In this document: piece after piece, positions 37,944 through 46,690 of the stretch | Position numbering within the stretch: position 1 is the first letter of the stretch | Layout: each line of letters begins with the position of its first letter | NCBI RefSeq assembly: GCF_902499335.1 | Contig: NZ_CABVQK010000003.1 | Location: forward strand, 310,001 to 374,000 | Direction: 5' to 3' | Length of the DNA stretch: 64,000 nucleotides | Source: Burkholderia lata | GTDB taxonomy: Bacteria; Pseudomonadota; Gammaproteobacteria; Burkholderiales; Burkholderiaceae | Translations under genes and position numbers: made by a program | The notes under the pieces: generated by a model | What the model was told of the DNA's origin: nothing | Database searches by the model: none | Seen by the model: only the letters and a program-made list of their open reading frames with translations

Positions 37944-38825
37944 TCAGGATGCGTCGCAGCTGAACCGGTAGCTGTCGTCGAGCTTCTTCGCCAGCACGAG
38001 CGTGCGCATGTTGAGCATGCGCGCCGCATCGCACAGCGCGCGCTGCCCGCTCGGCGTACGGTACTTGCCCGCATACTCGGCGTTCAGCACCGGCTTGTTC
38101 TTCGACGTGAACACTTTGTAGCCGCCGCACTCCTTCTGCTCGTTGCACTCCTCGTTCACCGCGAAATCGAACGACGGTTCGAGCGCCACGAGCTGATCGA
38201 CGTCGTTCTTCAGCCCGACCGCCAGGTTGCGCTTGTGCGCCTCGTTCGCGATGAACACGTTGAACGCATACTGGTCGGCGTCCTGCAGCGGGAAACCCGT
38301 GTCGTTCGCGTAACCGTCGACGTTGTCGGGCTCGACACCGTCGCACCCCTTTGCCACCGCGCGATCGAGGCGGGCAGTCATGATGTCGCGCACGTTGCTC
38401 GAACGGATGTCGAGCCAGCGCTCGCCCTCCCAGTCGTCGAGCTTCTTGCCCTGGTCGGATTCCTTGAACTTCGAGAAATCGGGCCGCCAGTTCTCCGAGC
38501 TCCCCGCCGAGAAATAACAGACGACCTTGCGCCCGGCCTGCTTGAGCGCCGCGATCGTCGCCGGATCGGTATCGAACAGGTCGATGTCGTAGATCGTGAC
38601 GTTGTATGACGTATTGAGCTTGCCCCTGAGCTGCCACTGCCACGTATCGGACGCGACGGGCGTCCAGTGCGCGGCGGCGCGCGCGGGCGCCGCCGCGACC
38701 GGCGGGGAAGCGGCAAAGGCGCTTGCCGACAGCGGGTCGGACGACCCGTCGCCGCAGGCCTGCAGGATCGATGCGCACAGCGCGAGCGCCGTGACACAGG
38801 AAAGGTTGCGTAAGGTCTTTTTCAT
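37944..38825 (-). CDS. GH114-family glycoside hydrolase lipoprotein
   Basis: A 293-residue protein. The lipoprotein signal ends in LQAC with Cys24 (ILQACGDGSS), followed by a Ser/Ala/Pro linker to about residue 50. The catalytic domain is of the TM1410/GH114 type: WQWQLRGKLNTSYNVTIYDIDLFDT, KVVCYFSAGSSENWRPD in two parts (VVCYFSAGS, ENWRPD), GERWLDIRSSNVRDIM, GCDGVEPDNVDGY (catalytic acidic residues) and LAVGLKNDVDQ. GH114 founding members are endo-alpha-1,4-polygalactosaminidases. It would sit in the outer membrane and cut galactosamine-rich polymers. It lies directly downstream of an exported alpha-galactosidase-like gene and opposite an aga catabolic operon. Confidence 0.9.
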   Translation of the reverse strand: MKKTLRNLSCVTALALCASILQACGDGSSDPLSASAFAASPPVAAAPARAAAHWTPVASDTWQWQLRGKLNTSYNVTIYDIDLFDTDPATIAALKQAGRKVVCYFSAGSSENWRPDFSKFKESDQGKKLDDWEGERWLDIRSSNVRDIMTARLDRAVAKGCDGVEPDNVDGYANDTGFPLQDADQYAFNVFIANEAHKRNLAVGLKNDVDQLVALEPSFDFAVNEECNEQKECGGYKVFTSKNKPVLNAEYAGKYRTPSGQRALCDAARMLNMRTLVLAKKLDDSYRFSCDAS

Positions 38826-38941
38826 CGAAGCATCTCCAGTGGAGGGATCGGGATGACGAATGGCACTGCGTGTTGAGGAACTGCAAGGTTGCTCGGCAAC
38901 GGCACGGCCAAGCGGTGATACGCGGTGATGCCGGGTAACGC

Positions 38942-41077
38942 TCATGCGTCGAGCGGCTCGGCGCGCAGCAGCGCCGCATGCTCGAAGCGCAATGCGATCG
39001 CGTCGTGCCCGGGCGCGATGCGGCCGACCTCGCGATTGCCGTTCGCGTAGTCGACGATCCGGTACGACCGTCCAGGCTGCAGGCCTCGCAGTGCGACCTT
39101 GCCGCTCCAGCGGTCGGCGTAGAACGCGTAATGCAGCACGCCGTCCTTTTCCACGACGTGCGCCTCGGGCTTGTCGAACGCGATGTCGTACAGTTCGCCG
39201 CGATAGCGGCCCTCGGCGAGCCGATGCGCGTTGTAAACCTCGACCCAGTGCCGCCATTCCCGCTCGTGCTCGGGCGTCAGCAGGAACGAATCCTTCGGTT
39301 TCGGATCGACGGGCCACGTGAACTTCGTCGAGATGACGGCGCCGACGCCCACCGCCGACGCGAAGTCGCGGCCGCCGTCACTCAGTTCGACGTGGTCGCC
39401 CGCATACGCAGACGACGCCCCCATCAGCGCCTTCAGCGTCTTGCCCTTGTGGCGCACCTGCCAGCTCGACAACGGATCGGATGCGGGCGCCTGGTCGATG
39501 TAGCGCATGTTGTGGAACGCGTACGCGGTGCCGCACGGGCACACTTCGACGACCGCATCCGGCTTGACCGCATGCGCGGCGTCGTAGAACGTGCGGTAGA
39601 AATCCGCGAGATGCTCGACCGAATCCTCCGGCCGCGCATGGCGGTGCGCAGGGTTGAAGCACGGCGCGACGCCGTTCAGGTGCTGGCCGTCGATCTTCAT
39701 CCCGTCGAAGCCCCACTCGCCGATCACCTTCTTCACGAGCGCGGCGACGTGCGCCTGCGTCTTCTCGTAGGCCGGGCACAGGTAGAAGCTGTTCCACCAC
39801 GTGATCGCCTGCGGTGCGCCGTCCGCGTCGAGCAGCAGCATGTCGGTGTTGTCGTGCAGTTCGTCGCTGCCCGGCGCGACCGCGAGCGGCGCGATCCAGA
39901 GCCGCGCCTTCTGCCCGCGCGCGTGGATGTCGTCCACGAGTGCCTTCATGTCCGCGTCGCCGGCCGGGAATTTCGCGCGGTCGGGCACCCAGTCGCCGGT
40001 CCGCCGTTGCCAGCCGTCGTCGAGCACGGCCCACTTGAAGCCGAGCTCCTGCACCTTCGGCAACGTGGCGCGCACGTAGTCGAGGCTGAACTGGCGCTCG
40101 TAGCCCCACGCACACCAGATCGGCTCGTAGGCACTCGCCGGCGGCCGCGGCGAATGGAAGCCCTGCGCACCCATCATCTGCCGGTATGTGTCGAGCGCGA
40201 CAAAATAATCGCCGTCGTGCAGCATCACGAACGCGGTCGGTGCCTCGAGCGTCGCGCCCGGCACGAGCGTGACCGTCTTCTCGCCGCGCAGGCCGAGCGT
40301 CACTTCGTCGCGCACGCCCTTCACCGGCAGCGACACCAGACGCGGCACGGTGTCGAGATGGCCGAGCGCGATGCCCTGGTCGCGCCGCCACACGTCGACG
40401 ACCGGCGTGCCGCCGCCGTAATCCGACGCGTTCATCCCCATGAAATTGCGCTGGTCGAAACCGGCCTTCACGGGCTGCACCCAGTCGCGCCGGTCCGCAT
40501 GGCTCGCGCCGGAATAGATCCAGTAACCGCCCGCGCCGGCGTCGGCCGGCAGCAGCCGGTGCGCGCCGACGTTCCATGCGCGGATGTCGGCCGCCTGCGT
40601 GCCGACGTTGCGGAACTGCGTGTCGATCAGCGCAACGCCCGGCCGCGCTTCGAGCAGCGTGACGCGTACCGTCTTCTCGAAGCCGTTCGCCGAACGCCCG
40701 ACCAGCCGCAGTTGCCGCCCCGCGCCGAACCGGGTCGAGACTTCAGCGTGCGCGGCGTCGACGATCGCAAAGCGGTCGATCGTGCGCACCGGCCGCGTGT
40801 CGGGCGCAGGGCCATCCGCCGTCGGCGCCGGCGCCGGACCGATCAGTTGTTCGAGCGTCTCGCTCGCATCGAACCGGGTCAGTGTGCGCGTGCCGCCGCC
40901 GCGACGCACGGCCAGCCGGCTACGCATCGCCGGGTCGAACTCGATCACGAACCGGTCGTCACGCAGCGCGACGCGCCGCGGTTCAGCGCCGCGTGCATCG
41001 CGCACCCCGACACCAACCAGGATCGGGCTCGCCGCGCCGGCGGCCAGCCACTGCACGAACGCCCGCCGGGTGGTCAT
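38942..41077 (-). CDS. Exported GH27/GH36-type alpha-galactosidase-like enzyme
   Basis: A 711-residue secreted hydrolase. A Tat-like leader (TTRRAFVQWLAAGAASP) precedes an N-terminal beta-sandwich domain (to about 320). A TIM barrel with melibiase signatures follows: YEPIWCAWGYERQFSLDYV, WAVLDDGWQ, GQKARLWIAPLAVAPGS and the nucleophile region GFDGMKIDGQHLNG. A small C-terminal beta domain ends LLRAEPLDA. The start at 41077 has GAGGTGC upstream. It could remove terminal alpha-linked galactose, GalNAc or galactosamine from chains cut by the GH114 enzyme. The first gene of the leftward unit, it faces the aga operon across the CTTTCG operator array. Confidence 0.88.
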   Translation of the reverse strand: MTTRRAFVQWLAAGAASPILVGVGVRDARGAEPRRVALRDDRFVIEFDPAMRSRLAVRRGGGTRTLTRFDASETLEQLIGPAPAPTADGPAPDTRPVRTIDRFAIVDAAHAEVSTRFGAGRQLRLVGRSANGFEKTVRVTLLEARPGVALIDTQFRNVGTQAADIRAWNVGAHRLLPADAGAGGYWIYSGASHADRRDWVQPVKAGFDQRNFMGMNASDYGGGTPVVDVWRRDQGIALGHLDTVPRLVSLPVKGVRDEVTLGLRGEKTVTLVPGATLEAPTAFVMLHDGDYFVALDTYRQMMGAQGFHSPRPPASAYEPIWCAWGYERQFSLDYVRATLPKVQELGFKWAVLDDGWQRRTGDWVPDRAKFPAGDADMKALVDDIHARGQKARLWIAPLAVAPGSDELHDNTDMLLLDADGAPQAITWWNSFYLCPAYEKTQAHVAALVKKVIGEWGFDGMKIDGQHLNGVAPCFNPAHRHARPEDSVEHLADFYRTFYDAAHAVKPDAVVEVCPCGTAYAFHNMRYIDQAPASDPLSSWQVRHKGKTLKALMGASSAYAGDHVELSDGGRDFASAVGVGAVISTKFTWPVDPKPKDSFLLTPEHEREWRHWVEVYNAHRLAEGRYRGELYDIAFDKPEAHVVEKDGVLHYAFYADRWSGKVALRGLQPGRSYRIVDYANGNREVGRIAPGHDAIALRFEHAALLRAEPLDA

Positions 41078-41238
41078 GGGTGCACCTCGCGGCGAAGCGA
41101 CGCGCACCGTGCCGGCCTGCCGGCACGTCGGACTGGCGGGGGATATCGAAAGGAAAAGCAAGCGTTCATGCGGAATTCCTCGTGAAGAAGGGCCGTGCGC
41201 GACACATCTGTCTCGCGCAGATCGGCAATCTAGATCAT

Positions 41239-41290
41239 CTTTCGATTTCTTTCGTTTGTGGTTTACACTAATAACGAAAGAAATCGAAAG
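41239..41290. promoter_or_regulatory. DeoR-type (AgaR) operator: 18-bp perfect inverted repeat
   Basis: CTTTCGATTTCTTTCGTT (41239-41256) and its exact complement (41273-41290) flank a 16-bp centre. Each arm carries two CTTTCG blocks exactly 10 bp apart, one helical turn. Further CGAAAG copies occur at 41360, 41396 and 41426, up to the aga operon start. Repeated CTTTCG-like hexamers are a known binding pattern for DeoR-family sugar repressors including AgaR. The cluster has its own DeoR-type gene, so this is the likely operator for both divergent units. Confidence 0.78.
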
Positions 41291-41440
41291 CCAATAGATT
41301 GGCGGCTCCCGATGCGTGATCCTTAAATTTTTTCCCGATACGTTGTCGTGGCTGCCCGTCGAAAGCCTGCCGATTTCATCTTTCATGCCATAAAACGAAA
41401 GCATTCGACGGATTTGAACCCATTTCGAAAGACGCGACCG

Positions 41441-42343
41441 ATGCAAAACAACTGGCTCGTTCACGCGCTCGTCACGACCCTGCTGTGGGGCGTGTGGGGT
41501 GCATTCACCGGCTTGCCCGCCGAGCAGGGCTTCCCCGATACGCTGATCTACGTGGTCTGGGCGTTCACGATGATTCCGCCAGCGCTCGTCGCGCTCGGAC
41601 GTGCCGGCTGGCGCGTGCGGCACGACGGCCGGTCGCTCGCGCTCGGTCTCGCCATCGGGCTGCTCGGCGCGGGCGGGCAGATGCTGCTGTTTCGCGCGGT
41701 CGAATCGGGGCCGCCGTATCTCGTGTTCCCGATCGTGTCGCTGTCGCCGGCACTGACGATCGCGCTGTCGTTCCTGCTTTTGCGCGAGCGCACAGGCAAG
41801 CTCGGCGTGGCCGGCATCGCGCTCGCGCTGTGCTCGCTGCCGCTGTTCGATTTCCAGTCGGGCCAGGGGCCCGCCCGGTTCGGGATGTGGTTCGCGCTCG
41901 CGCTGCTGGTGCTCGTTGCATGGGGGCTGCAGGCGTATCTCATCAAGATCGCGAACACGACGATGGACGCGGAATCGATCTTCTTCTACATGGCGCTGAC
42001 GGGCCTGCTCTGCGTGCCGTTCGCGCTGTGGATGACCGATTTCGGCCGCACGATCAACTACGGAATCGGCGGCCCGGGCCTCGCCGCCGCGATCCAGGTG
42101 CTGAACGCGATCGGCGCGCTGACGCTCGTGTATGCGTTCCGCTTCGGCAAGGCGATCGTCGTATCGCCGCTCGTCAACGCGGGCGCGCCGCTGCTGACGT
42201 CGGTGATCTCGATGGCCGTCACCGGCACGACGCCGACCGGCAGCAAACTGACGGGCATCGCGCTGGCGCTGCTCGCCGCGCTGCTGCTCGCGCTGCAGCC
42301 CGAAGGCGCGGCGGCAACCAACGCGGCGGGAGAATCGGCATGA
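41441..42343 (+). CDS. DMT-superfamily transporter (ten-helix)
   Basis: A 300-residue membrane protein with about ten helices and the duplicated EamA-like architecture. It begins LVHALVTTLLWGVWGAF and includes LLLRERTGKLGVAGIALAL and SPLVNAGAPLLTSVISMA. The ATG at 41441 (MQNNWLV) is the first good start after the operator array. Its stop overlaps the agaZ start (ATGA at 42340-42343), so it is the first gene of the sugar catabolic operon. I infer uptake of galactosamine or a small galactosamine oligomer across the inner membrane. Usual GalNAc systems use PTS or MFS-type permeases, so a DMT transporter would be a variant. Confidence 0.85.
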   Translation: MQNNWLVHALVTTLLWGVWGAFTGLPAEQGFPDTLIYVVWAFTMIPPALVALGRAGWRVRHDGRSLALGLAIGLLGAGGQMLLFRAVESGPPYLVFPIVSLSPALTIALSFLLLRERTGKLGVAGIALALCSLPLFDFQSGQGPARFGMWFALALLVLVAWGLQAYLIKIANTTMDAESIFFYMALTGLLCVPFALWMTDFGRTINYGIGGPGLAAAIQVLNAIGALTLVYAFRFGKAIVVSPLVNAGAPLLTSVISMAVTGTTPTGSKLTGIALALLAALLLALQPEGAAATNAAGESA

Positions 42344-43635
42344 ACACCCTGCTCGATCTCGTCCGCCGCCACAAGCAGGCACCCCGTCACGCGCCGCACG
42401 GCGTACCCGCGGTCGGCATCCCGTCCGTATGCTCCGCGCATCCGGTCGCGATCGCCGCGGCGCTGCGCGAATGCGCAGCGCGCGAGCGCCCTGCGCTGAT
42501 CGAAGCGACCTGCAACCAGGTCAACCAGGACGGCGGTTATACGGGCATGACGCCGCACGACTTCCGCCGCTACGTCTTCGACATCGCCGCACGCGAAGGC
42601 GTCAGCCCCGATGCGATCCTGCTCGGCGGCGACCATCTCGGCCCGAACGCCTGGCGCCGGCTGCCGGCCGCGCATGCGATGGGCAAGGCCGAGACGATGG
42701 TCGCGCAATACGTGGCGGCCGGCTTCCGCAAGCTGCATCTCGACTGCTCGATGTCGTGCGTGGACGATCCGTCGCCGTTGCCCGAAGCCGAGATCGCCGC
42801 ACGTGCGGTGCGCCTGTGCCGCGCCGCCGAGGCGGCGTGGGCAGCCACCTCGCCGCGCGGCGAGGCGCCCGTCTACGTGATCGGCACCGAAGTACCGGTG
42901 CCCGGCGGTGCGCACGAGACACTCGACGCGCTGGCCGTCACGACGCCCGACGCAGCCGGCTCGACGCTGGCGCTGCATCGCGACGCGTTCGCACGCGCCG
43001 GTCTCGACGATGCCTGGTCGCGTGTGATCGCCATGGTCGTGCAGCCCGGTGTCGAGTTCGATCATCACAAGGTCATCGACTACGACGCCGGCAACGCGCG
43101 CGCGCTGAGCGCATTCATCGAACGCGAACCCGCGCTCGTGTTCGAAGCGCATTCGACGGACTACCAGACACCCGACAATCTCGCGCAACTCGCGCGCGAT
43201 CACTTTGCGATCCTGAAGGTGGGCCCCGGCGTGACCTTCGCGATGCGCGAAACGCTGTGGGCACTCGCCGCGATCGAGCGCGAATGGCTCGGCGGCGACG
43301 CCGGCTTCATCGCGACCGTGCTCGGCGTGATGCGCAGCGAACCCGAGCACTGGCGGGACTACTACGCGGCCGGTGCGCAGCTCGAGCTCGACCTCGCATA
43401 CAGCCTGAGCGACCGCATCCGCTACTACTGGGCCCATCCGGTCGTGCAGCGCGCGTGCGCCGACCTGCTCGCGCGCCTCGACGCATCGCCGCCCCCGCTC
43501 ACGCTGGTCAGCCAGCATCTGCCGCGCCAGTACGAGGCCGTCCGCGAAGGGCGGCTCGGCCTGCGTGCGAGCGCACTGTTGCAAGACGGCACGGCCGCGG
43601 CCATCCGTCCGTATCTTCACGCGTGTGCCGCGTGA
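42340..43635 (+). CDS. agaZ: AgaZ/KbaZ/GatZ-family protein (tagatose-6-P metabolism)
   Basis: A 431-residue protein of the GatZ/KbaZ family (usually about 420-430). Signatures: IEATCNQVNQDGGYTGMTPHDF, ILLGGDHLGPNAW, HLDCSMSCVDDP, FEAHSTDYQTP, LKVGPGVTFAMRE. Family members are described either as a non-catalytic partner of class II tagatose-bisphosphate aldolase or, in some proteobacterial aga operons, as a proposed tagatose-6-phosphate kinase. No KbaY/GatY aldolase gene is present in the window, which favours the kinase-type interpretation or a trans-encoded aldolase. It is translationally coupled to the transporter. Confidence 0.9.
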   Translation: MNTLLDLVRRHKQAPRHAPHGVPAVGIPSVCSAHPVAIAAALRECAARERPALIEATCNQVNQDGGYTGMTPHDFRRYVFDIAAREGVSPDAILLGGDHLGPNAWRRLPAAHAMGKAETMVAQYVAAGFRKLHLDCSMSCVDDPSPLPEAEIAARAVRLCRAAEAAWAATSPRGEAPVYVIGTEVPVPGGAHETLDALAVTTPDAAGSTLALHRDAFARAGLDDAWSRVIAMVVQPGVEFDHHKVIDYDAGNARALSAFIEREPALVFEAHSTDYQTPDNLAQLARDHFAILKVGPGVTFAMRETLWALAAIEREWLGGDAGFIATVLGVMRSEPEHWRDYYAAGAQLELDLAYSLSDRIRYYWAHPVVQRACADLLARLDASPPPLTLVSQHLPRQYEAVREGRLGLRASALLQDGTAAAIRPYLHACAA

Positions 43636-43657
43636 CCGACTCTCCTCAGATCCGCCC

Positions 43658-44839
43658 ATGGAATTTTTCGACCTCGATCCCGCCGACCTCACCCGCCGCC
43701 ACGCCGCTCACACGGCCCGCGAAATCGCCCAGCAACCCGACGTCTGGCCCGACGTGCATGCCGTCGTCGACGCGCAACGCACGGCACTCGACGCGTTTCT
43801 CGCGCCGCTGCTCGCCGACCCGCGCCTGCGCATCGTCCTGACAGGCGCCGGCAGCTCGGCGTTCATCGGACAGTGCCTCGTGCCCGCGCTGCGGCATCGC
43901 TTCGGCGGCCGCGTCGAAGCAGTGGCCACCACCGACATCGTCTCGAACCCCGGCGACACGCTGCAGCCCGGCGTGCCGACGCTGCTGGTCTCGTTCGCGC
44001 GATCGGGCAACAGCCCCGAAAGCGTCGCCGCCGTCGACCTGGCGGACCGTTTCGTCGACGGCTGCCGCCATCTCGTGCTGACATGCGCGGCCGACGGCTT
44101 GCTGAACCGCCGCCTCGGCACGCATCCGCGCGCGCACGTCGTGCTGCTGCCGGAGGCCACGCACGACCAGGCGTTCGCGATGACGTCCAGTTTCAGCGGC
44201 ATGTTGCTCGCCGCGGCCTGGGCGTTCGGCGTGGCCGGCATGCCGGTCGGGCCGCTGGCCGATGCTGCGCGCACGCTGCTGCGCGAACAGGCTTCGCGCA
44301 TCGCCGCGCACGTGCGGCAGTTGCCCGAGCGCGTCGTGTATCTCGGCAGCGGCGCATTGCTCGGGCTCGCGCGCGAAGCCGCGCTGAAGCTGCTGGAACT
44401 GACCGACGGGCTGATCGTCGCGATGGCCGAATCGCCGCTCGGCTTCCGGCACGGCCCGAAAACCTTTCTCGACGAGCGCACGCTCGTCGTCGTGCTGCTG
44501 TCCGGCGATCCGCATACGCGCCGCTACGATCTCGACCTGCTACGCGAACTGCGGCGCGAAAACCGTGCGGCCGGCATACTATCGATCGGCGTCGCACCAT
44601 CCGACGGCGCGAGCATCACCGGGACGCTGCCGCCGTCCGACGACGACCTCGTAGTGCCGCTGCCGCCCGGCCTGCCCGATCTCGCGCTCGCGCCCGTCGC
44701 GCTGATCCTCGCACAGTGCTTCGCGCTGCTTGCGTCGCTGCGGCTCGGGCTCACGCCCGACAACCCCAGCGCGTCCGGCACGGTCAACCGGGTCGTCGCC
44801 GGCGTCACCATTCATCCGTATGCAGGGCAGCCCACATGA
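43658..44839 (+). CDS. agaS: AgaS-type SIS-domain galactosamine-6-phosphate deaminase/isomerase
   Basis: A 393-residue protein with two SIS domains. Domain 1 shows VLTGAGSSAFIGQCLVPAL and VSFARSGNSPESVAAVDLAD. Domain 2 shows VVYLGSGALLGLAREAALKLLELTDG, and AESPLGFRHGPKTFL with the conserved RHGPK of sugar isomerases. AgaS converts galactosamine-6-phosphate to tagatose-6-phosphate plus ammonia. The ATG at 43658 gives the usual family length. It lies 22 bp after agaZ and overlaps agaK, so the order is transport-agaZ-agaS-agaK-agaR. No GalNAc-6-P deacetylase (AgaA) is present, so free galactosamine rather than GalNAc could be the immediate substrate. Confidence 0.92.
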   Translation: MEFFDLDPADLTRRHAAHTAREIAQQPDVWPDVHAVVDAQRTALDAFLAPLLADPRLRIVLTGAGSSAFIGQCLVPALRHRFGGRVEAVATTDIVSNPGDTLQPGVPTLLVSFARSGNSPESVAAVDLADRFVDGCRHLVLTCAADGLLNRRLGTHPRAHVVLLPEATHDQAFAMTSSFSGMLLAAAWAFGVAGMPVGPLADAARTLLREQASRIAAHVRQLPERVVYLGSGALLGLAREAALKLLELTDGLIVAMAESPLGFRHGPKTFLDERTLVVVLLSGDPHTRRYDLDLLRELRRENRAAGILSIGVAPSDGASITGTLPPSDDDLVVPLPPGLPDLALAPVALILAQCFALLASLRLGLTPDNPSASGTVNRVVAGVTIHPYAGQPT

Positions 44840-45810
44840 CCCCACTCTTTCTCGGCATCGACGGCGGCGGCACGAAAACCGCATTCATGGTGATCGACCA
44901 GCAAGGCCGCGTGCGTGCACGCCATGAAACGACCACGAGCTACTACCTCGAGATCGGCATGGACGCGCTGCGCACGCTGCTCGCCGACGGCGTGCTCGCG
45001 GTGCTGGCCGCAGCGAACGTCGCGCGCGACGAGATCGCGTATGCGTTCGCCGGCTTGCCCGCATACGGCGAGGACAGCCGCCTGCTGCCCGAGCTCGACG
45101 GCCTGCTCGCACCGCTGTTGGCGCGCGAGCGCTACCGGATCGGCAACGACATGGTGTGCAGTTGGGCCGGCACGCTGGCCGGCGGCGATGGCATCAGCAT
45201 CGTCGCCGGCACCGGGTCGATCGCGTACGGGCAACGCGAAGGCCGCGCCGCGCGCTGCGGTGGTTGGGGCGAGATCTTCGGCGACGAGGGTTCGGCCTAC
45301 TGGCTCGCGCGCGAAGGGCTCGCCGCGTTCTCACGGATGGCGGACGGCCGCACCGTGCGCGGGCCGCTGTTCGACATCGTGCGCGCGCACTTCTCGCTCG
45401 ACCACGATCTCGACCTGTGTGCGGCCGTGAATTCGGGCGCCGTGCGCAGCCGCTTCGCGCAGTTGTCGCGGCTCGTGATCGACGCGGCGCGCGCGGGCGA
45501 CACCGAAGCGCATACGCTGATCCTGCGCGCAACGGACGAACTCGCGCGGCTCGCGGCCGGCGTCGCGCGCGCGCTCGGCTGGCCGCCCGGTCAGCCGTTG
45601 CCCGTGTCGTATTCGGGCGGTGTGTTCAATGCGGACGCGCTCGTGCTCGATCCGCTGCGCGATGCGCTCGCCCGCTGCATGCCGCACGCGGTACTCACCG
45701 CGCCGCAGCTCGGCCCGCATGTCGGCGCGGCCGTCCACGCGGCCCGGCTGGCGGGCCGGCCCCTCGATCCGACGGCGTTGCGCGCGCTCCAGCCCGGGCA
45801 GGGGTTTTGA
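44836..45810 (+). CDS. agaK: BadF/NagK-type amino-sugar kinase (AgaK-like)
   Basis: A 324-residue ASKHA kinase. Phosphate-1 loop FLGIDGGGTKTAFMVID at the N-terminus, the ND/adenosine elements GNDMVCSWAGTLAGGDGISI, IVAGTGSIAYG, GGWGEIFGDEGSAYWLAREGL and a C-terminal YSGGVFNADAL. This is the BadF/BadG/BcrA/N-acetylglucosamine kinase family. In this setting it would phosphorylate galactosamine or GalNAc after non-PTS uptake, giving the AgaS substrate. The ATG overlaps the agaS stop. Sugar specificity cannot be read from sequence. Confidence 0.88.
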   Translation: MTPLFLGIDGGGTKTAFMVIDQQGRVRARHETTTSYYLEIGMDALRTLLADGVLAVLAAANVARDEIAYAFAGLPAYGEDSRLLPELDGLLAPLLARERYRIGNDMVCSWAGTLAGGDGISIVAGTGSIAYGQREGRAARCGGWGEIFGDEGSAYWLAREGLAAFSRMADGRTVRGPLFDIVRAHFSLDHDLDLCAAVNSGAVRSRFAQLSRLVIDAARAGDTEAHTLILRATDELARLAAGVARALGWPPGQPLPVSYSGGVFNADALVLDPLRDALARCMPHAVLTAPQLGPHVGAAVHAARLAGRPLDPTALRALQPGQGF

Positions 45811-45813
45811 TAT

Positions 45814-45841
45814 CATTTCGGCTCCCTGTCTTGCCGAAATG
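45814..45841. promoter_or_regulatory. Inverted repeat over the agaR start codon
   Basis: CATTTCGGC (45814-45822) and GCCGAAATG (45833-45841) form a perfect 9-bp-arm inverted repeat with a 10-bp centre. The right arm includes the ATG of agaR. The arms contain TTTCG/CGAAA, the same core as in the main operator. It may provide autoregulation by AgaR or translational control of its own start. Confidence 0.5.
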
Positions 45842-46657
45842 GACATGCCCGCTCACAGAGTGCCTCCGCCGCCCGCCGTCGATCACGCACCGTTGCTCGT
45901 CGAGGAACGCCGCCGCCTGATCTGCGAGTTGGTGCGCGAACGGGAGAAAGTCACCGTCGAGGAGCTGGCCGAGCGGTTCGGCATCTCGCTCGTCACGGTG
46001 CGCAGCGACCTGAACGCGCTCGCGGCCGCCGGTGCGGTGCTGCGCACGCACGGCGGTGCGCTCGTGCTGCGCGAAAGCGACGAGGTACCGATCGCGGTCA
46101 AGCAGAAGCTCCGGCACGCGGAAAAGGTGCGGATCGCGACGGCCGCCGCCGCACTGATCGGCGACGGCGAAACGATACTGCTCGACTCGGGCAGCACGAC
46201 CGAGGAAATCGCGAAGCAAATCGTCACGATGAAGCTGCAGTCGCTGAACGTGATCACGAATGCGCTGAACGTGGCCGTGCTGCTCGCGGCCGCACCGCAT
46301 ATCAACCTGATCATGCCCGGCGGGCAGCTTCGGCCGAACTCCTATTCGCTGTCGGGGCCGCAGGCCGTCGTCGCGCTTCAGGGGCTGTACGCGGACCGGC
46401 TGTTTCTCGGCGTCGACAGCCTCGATCCCGAGATCGGCCTGATGACGCCGCACCTGCTCGAAGCGCAGCTGAACGCGCAGATGCTGAAGATTTCACGCCA
46501 GGTCATCGCGGTTGCGGATTCATCGAAGCTGATGAAGCGCAACCTCTCCGTCATCGCAAGCGTTGAGCAGCTCGACATGCTGATCACCGATACGGGCGCC
46601 GACGCTGCCGTGGTCGACGACCTGCGTCAGCGCGGCATCGACGTGCTGACGGTCTAG
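45839..46657 (+). CDS. agaR: DeoR-family regulator AgaR
   Basis: A 272-residue DeoR repressor. The N-terminal HTH is EKVTVEELAERFGISLVTVRSDLNALAAAG, seen as VTVEELAERFG and LVTVRSDL, with LRTHGGALV closing the wing. The C-terminal DeoRC sugar-phosphate domain contains LLDSGSTTEEIAK, LNVITNALNVAVLL, and GVDSLDPEIGLMTPHLLEAQ. It is last in the operon (29 bp after agaK). It should respond to a galactosamine-derived phosphate sugar and bind the CTTTCG repeats upstream of the transporter gene. A second ATG six bases later (45845) is equally possible as the start. Confidence 0.92.
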   Translation: MDMPAHRVPPPPAVDHAPLLVEERRRLICELVREREKVTVEELAERFGISLVTVRSDLNALAAAGAVLRTHGGALVLRESDEVPIAVKQKLRHAEKVRIATAAAALIGDGETILLDSGSTTEEIAKQIVTMKLQSLNVITNALNVAVLLAAAPHINLIMPGGQLRPNSYSLSGPQAVVALQGLYADRLFLGVDSLDPEIGLMTPHLLEAQLNAQMLKISRQVIAVADSSKLMKRNLSVIASVEQLDMLITDTGADAAVVDDLRQRGIDVLTV

Positions 46658-46690
46658 CCGCCCGGCCCTCTCCCTATTCGACCCACCACG

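Noticed and set aside
41078..42382. A leftward extension of the glycosidase frame by more than 400 codons
   Set aside because: The added part is antisense to the DMT transporter gene and lies across the operator array. The Tat-type leader and Shine-Dalgarno at 41077 mark the true start.
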